Program-made: the position numbers and the translations under genes
Notes under the pieces: generated by a model
The model's input: only the letters and a program-made list of their open reading frames with translations
Told to the model about the DNA's origin: nothing
Database searches by the model: none
Shown here: piece by piece, positions 1-8,040 of the stretch
Layout of the letters: each line of letters opens with the position of its first letter
Position numbering within the stretch: the stretch's first letter is position 1
NCBI RefSeq assembly: GCF_004341375.1
Contig: NZ_SLXO01000003.1
Span: forward strand, 248,001-312,000
Direction of reading: 5' to 3'
Source of the DNA: Rhodothalassium salexigens DSM 2132
GTDB taxonomy: Bacteria > Pseudomonadota > Alphaproteobacteria > Sphingomonadales > Rhodothalassiaceae
Length of the DNA: 64,000 bases

Positions 1-981
1 CCAGCCGGTCAGCGCGCGGCTGCCGTCATAGGCGCGCTGGGCCCACGCCCTTGGCGCATGGGCGTCGAACAGCTCGAACGATACCGAGGCGATGGTCTCA
101 AGGCCCAAGCCCTGGGCGCGGGCGAACAGATCGGCGAACCAGGCTTGCGCGGGCTGGTTCAAGGGCCGCGCGGGGTCGACCAGGAAACGGCCTTCGCCGG
201 CGTCCCAGGCGAGCTGGAAATAGTGGCTCATGCCCACATAGATGTTGAGCGCCCCGCGATAGCCCAGGTGCAGACCGTCGCGCAGCAGCCGCTCGGGCGT
301 CTGGGACAGCACATCGTCATAGCCGGTGGCGAGCGCCAGCCCATGGGGCTTGACGCCCGTGTCGCCGAGCGCCAGCGTCCGCCGCGTCCCGCTGACCGCG
401 ATCTCTGACAGCGTCAGCGTGGCGTCGGCGGGGGCGGGCAGCGGGCCGTCGTCGCCCGGGTCGTAGCCCGGCGGCACGGCACTGATGAACAGCCGGTCGA
501 TGCGGCGCGGGTCCACCGGGTCGGCCTGGTCGGGCAGCACAAAGCCGCCGGCCAGATGGTCCATGTCCAGCGTCACCCACGCGTCGGTGGGCGTGCCGTC
601 GGCATAGTTCCACAGCCGCACATACCAGGTGCGCGGGGCGCCGGCGGCGTCCCGGCCTTCGATGGTCAGGGTCGGCCCGAACACCGCGTCGAGCCCGCGC
701 AGGCCGGTGGACCGCCAGCGAAAGCGCAAGGTCAGGCCCGAATAATCGCGCGCCGTCTCATAGGCGAGAAGCGGATGGTCGAGGCGATCCTCGGACCACC
801 AGATCAGGCCCGCCAGGTCGCTGCGGCGGTAGAAAACGCAGCGCAGCACCAGCGTGTCGGCGCCTTCGGTGACCAGGCTGGCCATCATCGGGCGCGGGAA
901 ATTGACGGTCCAGAACGCCGGGTCGAAGCGGTGGCAGAAGGTCCGCGCGCGCTGATCTTCGGCCTTGGCGAGCCAGTACAT
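1..981 (-). CDS. Large phage/GTA tail protein, partial (probable TIM-barrel tail-sheath-like protein)
   Basis: An open frame of 327 codons runs off the left edge, so the C-terminus is missing. The start ATG at 981 follows the tape-measure gene by 11 bp and opens with MYWLAKAEDQRARTF. The N-terminal third is beta-rich (WTVNFPRPMMASL, TLVLRCVFYRRSDLAGLIWW). A later part (LGYRGALNIYVGMSHYFQLAWD, then WFADLFARAQGLGLETIASV) reads like strands and helices of a TIM barrel. In the Rhodobacter GTA this slot holds the DUF2460 distal-tail protein g12, and nothing resembling that family is visible here. The best match I can recall is the family annotated as non-contractile tail sheath protein with a TIM-barrel domain. 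Being a tail component is well supported by position; the exact family is an inference. Confidence 0.6.
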   Translation of the reverse strand, partial: MYWLAKAEDQRARTFCHRFDPAFWTVNFPRPMMASLVTEGADTLVLRCVFYRRSDLAGLIWWSEDRLDHPLLAYETARDYSGLTLRFRWRSTGLRGLDAVFGPTLTIEGRDAAGAPRTWYVRLWNYADGTPTDAWVTLDMDHLAGGFVLPDQADPVDPRRIDRLFISAVPPGYDPGDDGPLPAPADATLTLSEIAVSGTRRTLALGDTGVKPHGLALATGYDDVLSQTPERLLRDGLHLGYRGALNIYVGMSHYFQLAWDAGEGRFLVDPARPLNQPAQAWFADLFARAQGLGLETIASVSFELFDAHAPRAWAQRAYDGSRALTGW

Positions 982-992
982 CGGCGGCGCTC

Positions 993-1748
993 CTAGCGGT
1001 CGCGTTCGGCCTTGAGGAGCGCGCGGCGCACCTCCTGGGCCACCTGCGCGCCCGAGCGGCGCAGCGCATCGGCGCCGGTGACGCCGGTCACCTGGACCAC
1101 GATCGGCGGCAGCGGCCGCGGCCCGGCGGCGCTCAGGGCCGCCGGCGGGACCACCTGGCCCGCGGTCGCCGGGACGATCAGTTCCGGGCCGCGCTCGCCG
1201 ACCCAATAGGGCCGGTTGGGGGCGATGGGTCCGCCGTCGGCCCGACCGCCGATGCCGAACAAGCCGCCGAGCAGCGACGACAGAAGGCCCCCACCCCCGA
1301 AGCTACCCCCGAAACCGCCCCCGAACAGGCCGCCCAAGCCGTCGCGTGCGAACAGCCGGTCGAACACCCCGCCGAGGCTGTCGAGCGCCGATTGCGCGAT
1401 CGCGTCAAGGGTGCTGGCCGCCACGCTGCGCAGGTCCTCGAAGCCGAGCCGGCCGGTCTGCAACGTCCGGCCGAGCACGCCTTCCAGTTCGTCCATGGCG
1501 ACGGCACCGGCCCGGCCCAGATCGACCAGCGCCGCTTCGGCGCTGTTGGCAAGACCGCTGAGGTCGCGGCTGCTGGCGGCGCTGGCCTCGCTCAGATGCT
1601 GGTTGGCGGCGGCGCTCAGGCTGTCCAGCGTGCTTGAGGCCCGGGCGTCGAGCCCGGCGAGCGTCTGGTCCAGACCGGCGATGGCGCGGTCCACGGGCGC
1701 TAAGTCGGCGCGCACGGTGACCAACAGGCCGTCCAGTTCGATGGTCAT
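993..1748 (-). CDS. Tail tape-measure protein, short GTA g11-like
   Basis: The product has 251 residues, short for a phage tape measure but close to the GTA g11 protein, which implies a short tail. Residues 1-100 are helical and Ala/Ser rich (SLSAAANQHLSEASAASSRD), as expected for a coiled core. Residues about 140-170 are a Gly/Phe-rich stretch (LFGGGFGGSFGGGG). After that comes a conserved segment, RPYWVGERGPELIVPATAGQ, which recurs near the C-terminus of many tape-measure proteins. It lies between the tail assembly chaperone gene and the large tail protein, the normal tail gene order. It should set tail length and may help DNA pass. Confidence 0.8.
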   Translation of the reverse strand: MTIELDGLLVTVRADLAPVDRAIAGLDQTLAGLDARASSTLDSLSAAANQHLSEASAASSRDLSGLANSAEAALVDLGRAGAVAMDELEGVLGRTLQTGRLGFEDLRSVAASTLDAIAQSALDSLGGVFDRLFARDGLGGLFGGGFGGSFGGGGLLSSLLGGLFGIGGRADGGPIAPNRPYWVGERGPELIVPATAGQVVPPAALSAAGPRPLPPIVVQVTGVTGADALRRSGAQVAQEVRRALLKAERDR

Positions 1749-1772
1749 GCAGGGGCTCCCACACAGATTGGG

Positions 1773-2042
1773 TCAGCGGTCGGGAAAGCGGCGGATAAGG
1801 GCGCGCAGTTCGGCCCGGCCCATGGGGTGCCGGGCCGGGCCGCCGCTGCCCGCCCCAGCGATCAGCGCCAGGGCTGCGGCCAGTTCGCGCGGCGTGGCGG
1901 CCCAGAACACCGCCGGCGGCCAGCCGAGCCGGACCGCCGCCAGCGCGGCGAGCCCGGCCCAGTCCCAGCCGTCTCCCGCGCGGTCCGCCGCGCCCGCCGG
2001 CGCGCCATCGGGGTCGGGCGCGCCCGTGGCGCTGTGGGTCAT
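1773..2042 (-). CDS. Phage tail assembly chaperone (GTA g10.1-like)
   Basis: Small protein of 89 residues. The ATG at 2042 overlaps the stop of the upstream gene by 4 bp (ATGA), which decides the start although the frame stays open further upstream. The core WDWAGLAALAAVRLGWPPAVFWAATPRELAAAL, with a C-terminal MGRAELRALIRRFPD, fits the small tail assembly chaperone family (Rcc01693-like) encoded just before the tape-measure gene. Such proteins bind the tape measure during tail assembly and are normally absent from the finished particle. Confidence 0.75.
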   Translation of the reverse strand: MTHSATGAPDPDGAPAGAADRAGDGWDWAGLAALAAVRLGWPPAVFWAATPRELAAALALIAGAGSGGPARHPMGRAELRALIRRFPDR

Positions 2043-2407
2043 GGCCGCTCGCCACCGGGGTGCGGCCCGCCCAGGATCTGTTCCATCAGCGCGCGGAAGG
2101 CGGCCAGGGCTGCGGTCATGCCGGTTTCCAGGATCAGCGCGCCGAAGCCGTCGGGCTCGGGGGCGACGGGGTCGGCGGCGCGGGCGCAGTGGTGGAACAA
2201 CACCGCCAGCGCCGCCACCGTCACGCCGTCCTCGCTCGCCCGGCGGGCCAGGGCGATCAGCGGGCCGAGGGCGGCTTCGGCGGCCACCAGCGCCTCGAAA
2301 CTGGGGCGCAGCACATGGGCGTGCCCGCGCGCATCGGTGAAGGTCACGTCGCCGCGATAGGGATTGGCCGGGCCGGACGGGGTGGTCGGGCCAGACGGGG
2401 CGGTCAT
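2039..2407 (-). CDS. GTA-gp10 family tail protein
   Basis: Protein of 122 residues encoded between the tail tube and the chaperone, as g10 is in the Rhodobacter GTA. The N-terminal part (NPYRGDVTFTDARGHAHVLRP) is beta-rich. The middle (FEALVAAEAALGPLIALARRA) and C-terminal part are helical, with AVLFHHCAR in a typical family position. The start ATG overlaps the stop of the tail-tube gene by 4 bp, and its own stop overlaps the next start, so the three are translationally coupled. It probably takes part in tail assembly; its molecular role is poorly known in the family. Confidence 0.75.
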   Translation of the reverse strand: MTAPSGPTTPSGPANPYRGDVTFTDARGHAHVLRPSFEALVAAEAALGPLIALARRASEDGVTVAALAVLFHHCARAADPVAPEPDGFGALILETGMTAALAAFRALMEQILGGPHPGGERP

Positions 2408-2826
2408 GGCGTCGTCCCGGCGCTAAAGGCCACGGGGCCCGAGCTTTCCAGCTGAACGGTATAGCTGCGTTCGCCGTCATGGTCGCCGGCATAGGCGAGC
2501 GCGGTGACCAGGAACCGGCCTTCGAAGCTATCGCCATTGGCGAACACCAGTTGATAGCTGGCCAGCCGGCCGTCGAGGGCGTTCTGGCGCACGCGCGTTT
2601 CGGCGCTGGCGTCCATGAACACCCCGGCGGCCGAGACCGACAGGCTGCGCACGCCGGCCCGGCCCAGCAATTCGCGCCAGCCGCCCGAGCCCTTGTGGGT
2701 GATGTCGACGCTGCCGGCGTTGACGGTCATCGACGTGCTCCGCAGCCCGGCCAGGGTGGTGTAGTTTTCCGGGCTGCTGCCGTCGCCGGCCTTGAGCAGG
2801 AAGCCGGCGCCTGATTCTGCGGTCAT
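2404..2826 (-). CDS. Major tail (tube) protein, TP901-1 family
   Basis: Protein of 140 residues matching the phage major tail protein TP901-1 family (GTA g9). It starts MTAESGAGFLLKAGDGSSPENYTT, has the family hallmark TLAGLRSTSMTVNAGSVDITHK, then SGGWRELLGRAGVRSLSVSAAGVF and a C-terminal beta segment (YTVQLESSGPVAFSAG). It polymerises into the hollow tail tube. It sits between the DUF3168 tail terminator and gp10, the standard siphovirus order, and its stop overlaps the gp10 start. Confidence 0.85.
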   Translation of the reverse strand: MTAESGAGFLLKAGDGSSPENYTTLAGLRSTSMTVNAGSVDITHKGSGGWRELLGRAGVRSLSVSAAGVFMDASAETRVRQNALDGRLASYQLVFANGDSFEGRFLVTALAYAGDHDGERSYTVQLESSGPVAFSAGTTP

Positions 2827-2848
2827 GGGGGCAGCACTCCTTATCGCA

Positions 2849-3262
2849 TCAGGGGGTCAGGGAAGACGGGTCGAGGGTGGTGACCTCGACGCGCAGGATG
2901 GTCTGGACCAGGCGCTCGGCCGGGTCGGTCACGGTCTCGTGCAGCAACGGGCGCACCGCGATGCAGTCCTGGCCGTCGATCTCCAGCGGCGCTTCGGTCA
3001 TCAGCGCCAGGATGCGGTCGGCGGCGATCTTGGTGCGCGCCTGGCCGCGATGGTCGGCGTGGACGATCAGGTCGAGCCGGTGGCGCGCGCCGCGTTCGGT
3101 CTTGGTCGACCAGTCGACGACGCCGCTGCGCCCCAGCGCCACATAGGGCAGGCGCGCGCCCGGCGGCGGCTGGTCGTGGACGCCGCAGACCAGCCCCGCC
3201 AGCACCGGGTCGCCGGCCAGCCGGGCGATCACCGCCTTCTGCACCGCCAAGGCCCCGGTCAT
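2849..3262 (-). CDS. DUF3168 tail-terminator protein (GTA g8-like)
   Basis: Protein of 137 residues with the DUF3168 pattern: ALAVQKAVIARLAGDPVLAGLV, then VHDQPPPGARLPYVALG, then a strand pair around HRLDLIVHADHRGQARTKIAADRIL. The family caps the tail tube and docks it to the neck. The start overlaps the stop of the HK97-gp10-like gene by 4 bp. A gap of 22 bp separates it from the tail-tube gene. Confidence 0.8.
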   Translation of the reverse strand: MTGALAVQKAVIARLAGDPVLAGLVCGVHDQPPPGARLPYVALGRSGVVDWSTKTERGARHRLDLIVHADHRGQARTKIAADRILALMTEAPLEIDGQDCIAVRPLLHETVTDPAERLVQTILRVEVTTLDPSSLTP

Positions 3263-3657
3263 CGGGGGGGCTCGGCGACGGTTCCGTGGCGCGTGCGCCC
3301 GCTGTCGGCGCGCGCGGCGACCACGGGCCGAAGCCCCTGGCTGGCCGCCTGTTCGACCGCCGGGCTCAGGAACGGGTCGGCGCCTTGGCGCGCGGTGCCG
3401 AATTCCACGAACACCGCATGGGCGGCGCCGGCGGCGACCGTCCAGGCCAGCGGGTCGCGGGTCGGCCCGGCGTCGATCGAGCCGGCCAGTATGCTCGGGC
3501 CCGGGCGGTCGGGGGCGCGGTTGGCCCGCACCCGGGCGCGGGCGTCGCGGGCCACCGCCCGGCTCAGCCGCGCCAGGACGGCGGACAGGGCCGGCGTCAG
3601 CCCGGCGCGTGCCTGCGCCTGGCGGCGGCTTTGAAGGGCGTCAAGGGGCGCTGTCAT
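3259..3657 (-). CDS. HK97-gp10-like head-tail/neck protein
   Basis: Protein of 132 residues; the ATG at 3657 overlaps the upstream stop by 4 bp, so the long upstream extension of this frame is not used. A helical N-terminus with many Arg (ARLSRAVARDARARVRANRAP) is followed by the typical HK97-gp10 block AGAAHAVFVEFGTARQGADPFLSPAVEQA, which identifies the family. These proteins act at the neck or in tail completion. The Rhodobacter GTA has only adaptor, stopper and terminator proteins here, so this gene makes the neck set look more like that of an ordinary siphovirus prophage. Confidence 0.8.
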   Translation of the reverse strand: MTAPLDALQSRRQAQARAGLTPALSAVLARLSRAVARDARARVRANRAPDRPGPSILAGSIDAGPTRDPLAWTVAAGAAHAVFVEFGTARQGADPFLSPAVEQAASQGLRPVVAARADSGRTRHGTVAEPPR

Positions 3658-4007
3658 GGGGCGCAGATCTCCTCGGCATCGATGGCCAGCCACAGCCGGC
3701 GGCCGGTGGGGTCGAGCACGGCGCGCAGGTCGAGCACATGGCCCGGCGCGGTCAGCCGGTCGCCGGGTGCGGGATGGGGGTCGGTGAACCGGCAGCGCAC
3801 GGTCCAGGGGCGGACCAGGCAAGGCCGGCCGGCGCGCACGGTCTCGCTCGCACGGCCGGGCTCGGCGCTGATCCACAGCGGGCCCTGGGGCGCGTAGCTC
3901 AGCGCCCGGCCGCCGGCCGTGTCGTCCTCGGCCACCGCCTTCAGCCAGGTGGCGCGCACATGCAGCCGGCCGGGGTCGCGCACCGACCGGTCGGCGGACC
4001 GGCTCAC
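3654..4007 (-). CDS. Head-tail joining protein (stopper/adaptor, GTA g7-like)
   Basis: Protein of 117 residues beginning at GTG 4007, which overlaps the TGA of the connector gene (GTGA). The beta-rich sequence GRALSYAPQGPLWISAEPGR, TVRCRFTDPHPAPGDRLTAPG and a C-terminal DPTGRRLWLAIDAEEICAP match the head-tail joining (SPP1 gp16-like) group, where a barrel closes the connector channel. Position after the gp6-type connector supports this. Assignment rests on position plus fold-level resemblance. Confidence 0.7.
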   Translation of the reverse strand: MSRSADRSVRDPGRLHVRATWLKAVAEDDTAGGRALSYAPQGPLWISAEPGRASETVRAGRPCLVRPWTVRCRFTDPHPAPGDRLTAPGHVLDLRAVLDPTGRRLWLAIDAEEICAP

Positions 4008-4567
4008 AGCCCGATCATCCGATAGCCGGCGACCAGCGCGCGGGCGCCCGGCGGCAGCGCGGTGTCGCCGTCGCGGCGGTCGTACCAGTGGGCGACGGTC
4101 ATCACGATGGCACCGCGCAGGTCGTCGGGCACCTGGTTCCAACCGGCGCCGTAGCCGGCGGTGAAGGTCAGGGTGACCGCCCCGGCGGGGCCTTGCGGCG
4201 CCGGCAGGGCGGAGGCGCGCACCGGGGTCAGCAGCCCCGGCTCGGCGTCGGTGTCGACGTGGTAAAGGGCTGGGTCCACCGGTTGCTCGGTGCCCTGGGC
4301 GTCGGTGACGGTCACCGCGTCGACCGCGATCAGCGGCGGCCGGGGCAGCCGCACCGCGCCGAGGGGCCACTGGCCGAGGCGCAGGCGGAAGCGCTGTTCG
4401 ATCAACGCCCGGCGCAGGTGGCGTTCGAGCGCCTCGGTCGCTTGGGCGATCAGCGGTTCCAACCCGGCGATGGCGTCGGCGTCTTCGAGGCGCAGATGGG
4501 CCGCCACCGCCTGGGTGGCCACGGCGGGGGCGGCCGGCGCGTCGATGCGCTTGAGCGAGGCTCTCAT
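4004..4567 (-). CDS. Head-tail connector (adaptor) protein, GTA g6-like
   Basis: Protein of 187 residues. The N-terminal half is helical (AVAAHLRLEDADAIAGLEPLIAQATEALERH). The C-terminal half holds the phiE125 gp8-type signature PAGAVTLTFTAGYGAGWNQVPDDLRGAIVMTVAHWYDRRDG, with the typical GYG near residue 140 and the AHWYDRR helix. This adaptor binds beneath the portal. It lies 10 bp after the capsid gene and is coupled by a GTGA overlap to the next gene. Confidence 0.8.
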   Translation of the reverse strand: MRASLKRIDAPAAPAVATQAVAAHLRLEDADAIAGLEPLIAQATEALERHLRRALIEQRFRLRLGQWPLGAVRLPRPPLIAVDAVTVTDAQGTEQPVDPALYHVDTDAEPGLLTPVRASALPAPQGPAGAVTLTFTAGYGAGWNQVPDDLRGAIVMTVAHWYDRRDGDTALPPGARALVAGYRMIGL

Positions 4568-4577
4568 GGCCCGGCCC

Positions 4578-5837
4578 TCACGACCCGGCGAAACGCAGGA
4601 GCTTGATCGCCTCGCTGTCGGTGACCGCGCCGCCGACGCGCTTGGTGGTGTAGAAGTGGACGAACGGCTTGTTGGTATAGGGGTCGCGCAGCACCCGCGT
4701 GCCCAGCCGGTCGGTGATCGTGTAGCCGCGGCGGAAATTGCCGAACGCGATGGCGTCGGCGCCGGCGGCGATCTCGGGCATATGGGCGCTTTCGACCACC
4801 GGGAAGCCCAGCAGGCCCGCCGGCTGCCCGGCGTCGAGCCCCGGCGACCACAGATACTGCCCGTCGCCGTCCTTGATCTTGCGCACCGCGGCCAGCGTGG
4901 CGGCGGTCATCATGAACGCGGCCTCGGCCCGGTGGCCGGCCTTGAGTGCATAGACCAGGTCGAACAAGCGGTCGGCCGGCGCGTCGGTGGCAAACCCGCC
5001 GGCGGTGCCGGTGGCCAGATATTGCACGGTGCCGAACGCGCGCACGCTGTCCTTGGTCCCGCTGGTCGGCTGGTCGAGGAAGCCGCGCGGCTTGTTGGCG
5101 CCGTCGCCGGCGACGAAGGCGGCCGACTCGCGCTCGGCGAACTCGTCGGCCAGGTCGTCGGCCAGCCACGCCGCCACGTCGAAGAAGGCGTCGTCGAGCA
5201 TGGTCTGGGTGGCGGCGGGGTTGGCGTAAAGCTCGCCCAAGGGCGGCGCCACCTCGGCGAAACTCGGCGCCTCGGTCTCGGCGCGCGGGTCGGTCTCGCC
5301 CACCCAGCCGGACACGGCGCCGCGGTCGCTGATCAGCTTCTTATAGTCGCCCGAGCCGATCTGGACCACGGTCGCCACCTGGCGCACCGGCGAGATGGCG
5401 CGCAGCCGCCGGTCGATGGCGCGGTCGAGTTCTTCGGGCACGGCATAGCCGCCGTCGGCGTCGCTGTCGGTGGCCAGCGCCTTGAATTCCGGGCGGGTGA
5501 GGTCGGTATCGCGACCGCGCCGCACATAGCCCTCGAAGAAGGCGTGCGCGTGGGCGCGGCCGGCGTCGTCGCCGGGCGCTGCGGGGCCGGCGAGGGCCGG
5601 GCGGCTGGCGGCGTCGGTGACGCTTTTCAATTCGCGGTCGAGGCGGTCGATTTCCTGGCTCAGACGGCCGAGCTTGGCGTCCACGAGCGCGTCCGTTTGG
5701 CCGCGCAGGCTGCGCTCGATCTCGGCGCGGTCGTTGGTCTGCTTGAAGGCTTCGAACGCCTGGCCAAGCCGGTCGACGGTGGCTTTCACTTCGGCCATGG
5801 CGGGTCGGTCGCTAAGGGGCGGGGTCGCGCTGGTCAT
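4578..5837 (-). CDS. Major capsid protein, HK97 fold
   Basis: Protein of 419 residues, typical for HK97-type major capsid proteins. Residues about 10-100 form a charged coiled coil (the delta/scaffold domain) that the upstream protease would remove. The shell domain starts near residue 125 (DADGGYAVPEELDRAIDRRL) and includes SPVRQVATVVQIGSGDYKKL, GWVGETDPR and a C-terminal YTNKPFVHFYTTKRVGGAV. The sequence closely resembles the GTA g5 capsid group. Order protease, capsid, connector is standard. Confidence 0.9.
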   Translation of the reverse strand: MTSATPPLSDRPAMAEVKATVDRLGQAFEAFKQTNDRAEIERSLRGQTDALVDAKLGRLSQEIDRLDRELKSVTDAASRPALAGPAAPGDDAGRAHAHAFFEGYVRRGRDTDLTRPEFKALATDSDADGGYAVPEELDRAIDRRLRAISPVRQVATVVQIGSGDYKKLISDRGAVSGWVGETDPRAETEAPSFAEVAPPLGELYANPAATQTMLDDAFFDVAAWLADDLADEFAERESAAFVAGDGANKPRGFLDQPTSGTKDSVRAFGTVQYLATGTAGGFATDAPADRLFDLVYALKAGHRAEAAFMMTAATLAAVRKIKDGDGQYLWSPGLDAGQPAGLLGFPVVESAHMPEIAAGADAIAFGNFRRGYTITDRLGTRVLRDPYTNKPFVHFYTTKRVGGAVTDSEAIKLLRFAGS

Positions 5838-5906
5838 CGCTGGCTCCTCAAGGTGGCAGGGGTCGGTCGGTCAAACGGGCATGGTGGTCGCGGCGGTCAG
5901 GGGCTG

Positions 5907-6566
5907 TCAGGGGGCGGTCATGGCCCGTTCGAGCCGGGACAGGCCGGGCAGCAGCCCGGCGACGCTGTCTTCGGGTGCGCCGGTCTCGGCGAGTTCGGCG
6001 AATTCGGTGGTCTCGGCGGTGTCGGCCGGCGGCCAGGGGCCGAGCCGGTGGACCCGCGCCAGGCGCTGCATGGGGAAGGTCACCAGCGACACCTCGATCA
6101 GGTCCACGTCGGTCAGGATGCGCAGGCCGGTGGCCGGGTCGCGGCCGCTGTGGCGGGCGCGAAAGCCGATCGACAGGCCGTCGAGCGCGCCGACCCGCAA
6201 CAGCGCCAACGCCTCGGCGCCGGGGCGCAGCGCCCGCATTACCCGGGCGCGCACATGCAGGCCGCGGGCGTCCTCGCCGAGGGCGAGGATGGTGCCGACC
6301 GGTTGGGTCGGGTCGTGCTGCCACAGCAGCTTGACGTCGCGCGCGGCGCGGTCGGCCAGGCTGCGGGCGAAGGCGCCGGGGCGGATCAGGTCGCCGCCGT
6401 CGTCGGCATGGTCGAAGATGCTGGCATAGCCGTCGATCACCGCGTCGCCCGGGGCGTTCGATGCGGCCTTGCTGGCCGGGGCGGTCGGGGCCGTCGGGGC
6501 CGTCCAGATCGGCCAGCGGCCGGGCCGCCGACTGTGGCGCGCGACGTCGAGACGGATGGTATCCAT
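5907..6566 (-). CDS. HK97-family prohead protease
   Basis: Protein of 219 residues; ATG 6566 is preceded by GGAGAG at good spacing, so the open extension upstream is not used. It shows the family signature: GYASIFDHADDGGDLIRPGAF, the catalytic His in LLWQHDPTQPVG, and the catalytic Ser in GALDGLSIGFRA. LIEVSLVTFPMQ follows. The first 45 residues are Pro/Ala rich and poorly conserved. It would cleave the capsid delta domain during head maturation. It lies between portal and capsid genes. Confidence 0.88.
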   Translation of the reverse strand: MDTIRLDVARHSRRPGRWPIWTAPTAPTAPASKAASNAPGDAVIDGYASIFDHADDGGDLIRPGAFARSLADRAARDVKLLWQHDPTQPVGTILALGEDARGLHVRARVMRALRPGAEALALLRVGALDGLSIGFRARHSGRDPATGLRILTDVDLIEVSLVTFPMQRLARVHRLGPWPPADTAETTEFAELAETGAPEDSVAGLLPGLSRLERAMTAP

Positions 6567-6703
6567 GGGGGCTCTCCAAGGCGGTGGCGGCCCCGAAAAA
6601 AGACCGGGCGGCGCCGGCGAACCGACGGCCGCCCGGCCAGGGGCACGCGAGGGGAACCGGGTAAGGCGCGGGGGCGGCGCGCCGGGCCGACGCGGCGCCG
6701 AGG

Positions 6704-7954
6704 TCAATCGGCGTCGGGCGGCGTGCCGGGCAGGCGGTCGCCGCCTGGCAGCGGGTCGAGGCCCAGTTGCGCGCGTTGTTCGTTGACGGTCAGGAACGGC
6801 GCGGCGGCCACCCGGCGCCACAACGCCTCCTGGTCGGCGGCGAGCGCCGGCAGGGCGTTGCGGTCGGCGGCCAGGGCCAGCCGCTCGCCATACCAGCCCG
6901 ACAGCCAGCGGCTCAGACTGTCGAGCGTGCGCGCGACCAGCGGCAACAGGGTCAGCCGCCAGAAGGCGCGGTTGGCCTCTTGATAATTGGCGTAGGTGTT
7001 GTCGCCGGGAATGCCCAGCAGCATCGGCGGGACGCCGAAGGCGAGCGCGATGTCGCGGGCGGCGGAGTGTTTGAGTTCCATGAAATCCATGTCCGCCGGG
7101 GTCAGCGCCATGGGCTGCCATTTCAGCCCGCCTTCAAGCAGGAACGGCCGGCCGGCATTGCCGCCGCCCTGATACTGCTCGGCCAGTTCGGCCTTCAGCC
7201 GTTGCACCTGATCTTCCGACAGGGTCGCCGGGCGGCCGTCGCCGGGGTCGAACACCAGCGCGCCCGAAGGCCGGGCGGCGTTGTCGAGCAATCCCTTGTT
7301 CCAGGCCACCGCCGCATTGTGCACGTCGACCCCGAAGGCGGCGGCGTCCAGCGGGCTGAGGCCGTATTGGTCGTCCAGGGGGTGATAGGTCTTCAGGTGC
7401 AGCACCGGGCGCCGGCCCCGGGTTTCGGCCACCGGCAGGCGGCGGGTGCGGCCGTCCACCTGATAGTCATAGGCGCGCGGCCAGCCCGCCGGCCCCGGCA
7501 CCACCCGGACCCGGTCGGGACGCAGCGGGTAAAGCGCGCGCGGCCGGCCGTCGGCGTCCGCCATGGCCTCGATGAAGGCGTTGCCGCCGATCTGCAACTG
7601 GGCGTGGACGGTCTCCAGGAACGCGGTGCCGCCGGTCTGCGGGTTCGGCTCGGCCAGCAGCCGGCGCACCGGATGGTCGTCGGCGGCGCGCGTGGTGCCG
7701 GCGCTCAGCGTCAATGGCACGGCGGCGGCGCATTCGGCGATCAGCCGGACGCAGCGATGGGCGACCACATTGCGGCGATAGCCTTCCTCGGCCAGGCGGT
7801 GGTAGGATCGCGCGCCCCAACGGGCCTGCGACGACAGCAGCCAGGTGGCAGCCCCCGGCGCCGGGGCGAGCGTCTTGGTGTGCGCGGCGGCTTGCGCGGC
7901 GGCGGGCGGCCGGTTTGGCCCCGGTCGGCGCCGGAACGGGTTAAACGAAGCCAT
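6704..7954 (-). CDS. HK97-family phage/GTA portal protein
   Basis: Protein of 416 residues when started at ATG 7954 (MASFNPFRRRPGPN), which has AAGGACC upstream; the frame stays open beyond it. Portal hallmarks are RRNVVAHRCVRLIAECAAAVP, PNPQTGGTAFLETVHAQLQIGGNAFIEAM, KTYHPLDDQYGLSPLDAAA and FGVPPMLLGIPGDNTYANYQEANRAFW. It forms the dodecameric DNA gate at one capsid vertex, where terminase docks. A convergent secreted-protein gene separates it from the terminase, which is unusual. Confidence 0.9.
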   Translation of the reverse strand: MASFNPFRRRPGPNRPPAAAQAAAHTKTLAPAPGAATWLLSSQARWGARSYHRLAEEGYRRNVVAHRCVRLIAECAAAVPLTLSAGTTRAADDHPVRRLLAEPNPQTGGTAFLETVHAQLQIGGNAFIEAMADADGRPRALYPLRPDRVRVVPGPAGWPRAYDYQVDGRTRRLPVAETRGRRPVLHLKTYHPLDDQYGLSPLDAAAFGVDVHNAAVAWNKGLLDNAARPSGALVFDPGDGRPATLSEDQVQRLKAELAEQYQGGGNAGRPFLLEGGLKWQPMALTPADMDFMELKHSAARDIALAFGVPPMLLGIPGDNTYANYQEANRAFWRLTLLPLVARTLDSLSRWLSGWYGERLALAADRNALPALAADQEALWRRVAAAPFLTVNEQRAQLGLDPLPGGDRLPGTPPDAD

Positions 7955-8040
7955 GGGCAGGGTCCTTGTGCAGCCCGGCGCGGTGCGCCTTGACGGCGCC
8001 GGCGGGGCGTGCTCCACGAGGGGACAAAGCTGGGAGACGG

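Noticed and set aside
4290-6983. 897-codon plus-strand frame across the capsid and protease genes
   Set aside because: The minus-strand genes show overlapping starts and stops, correct phage order and recognisable motifs. The plus frame has none.
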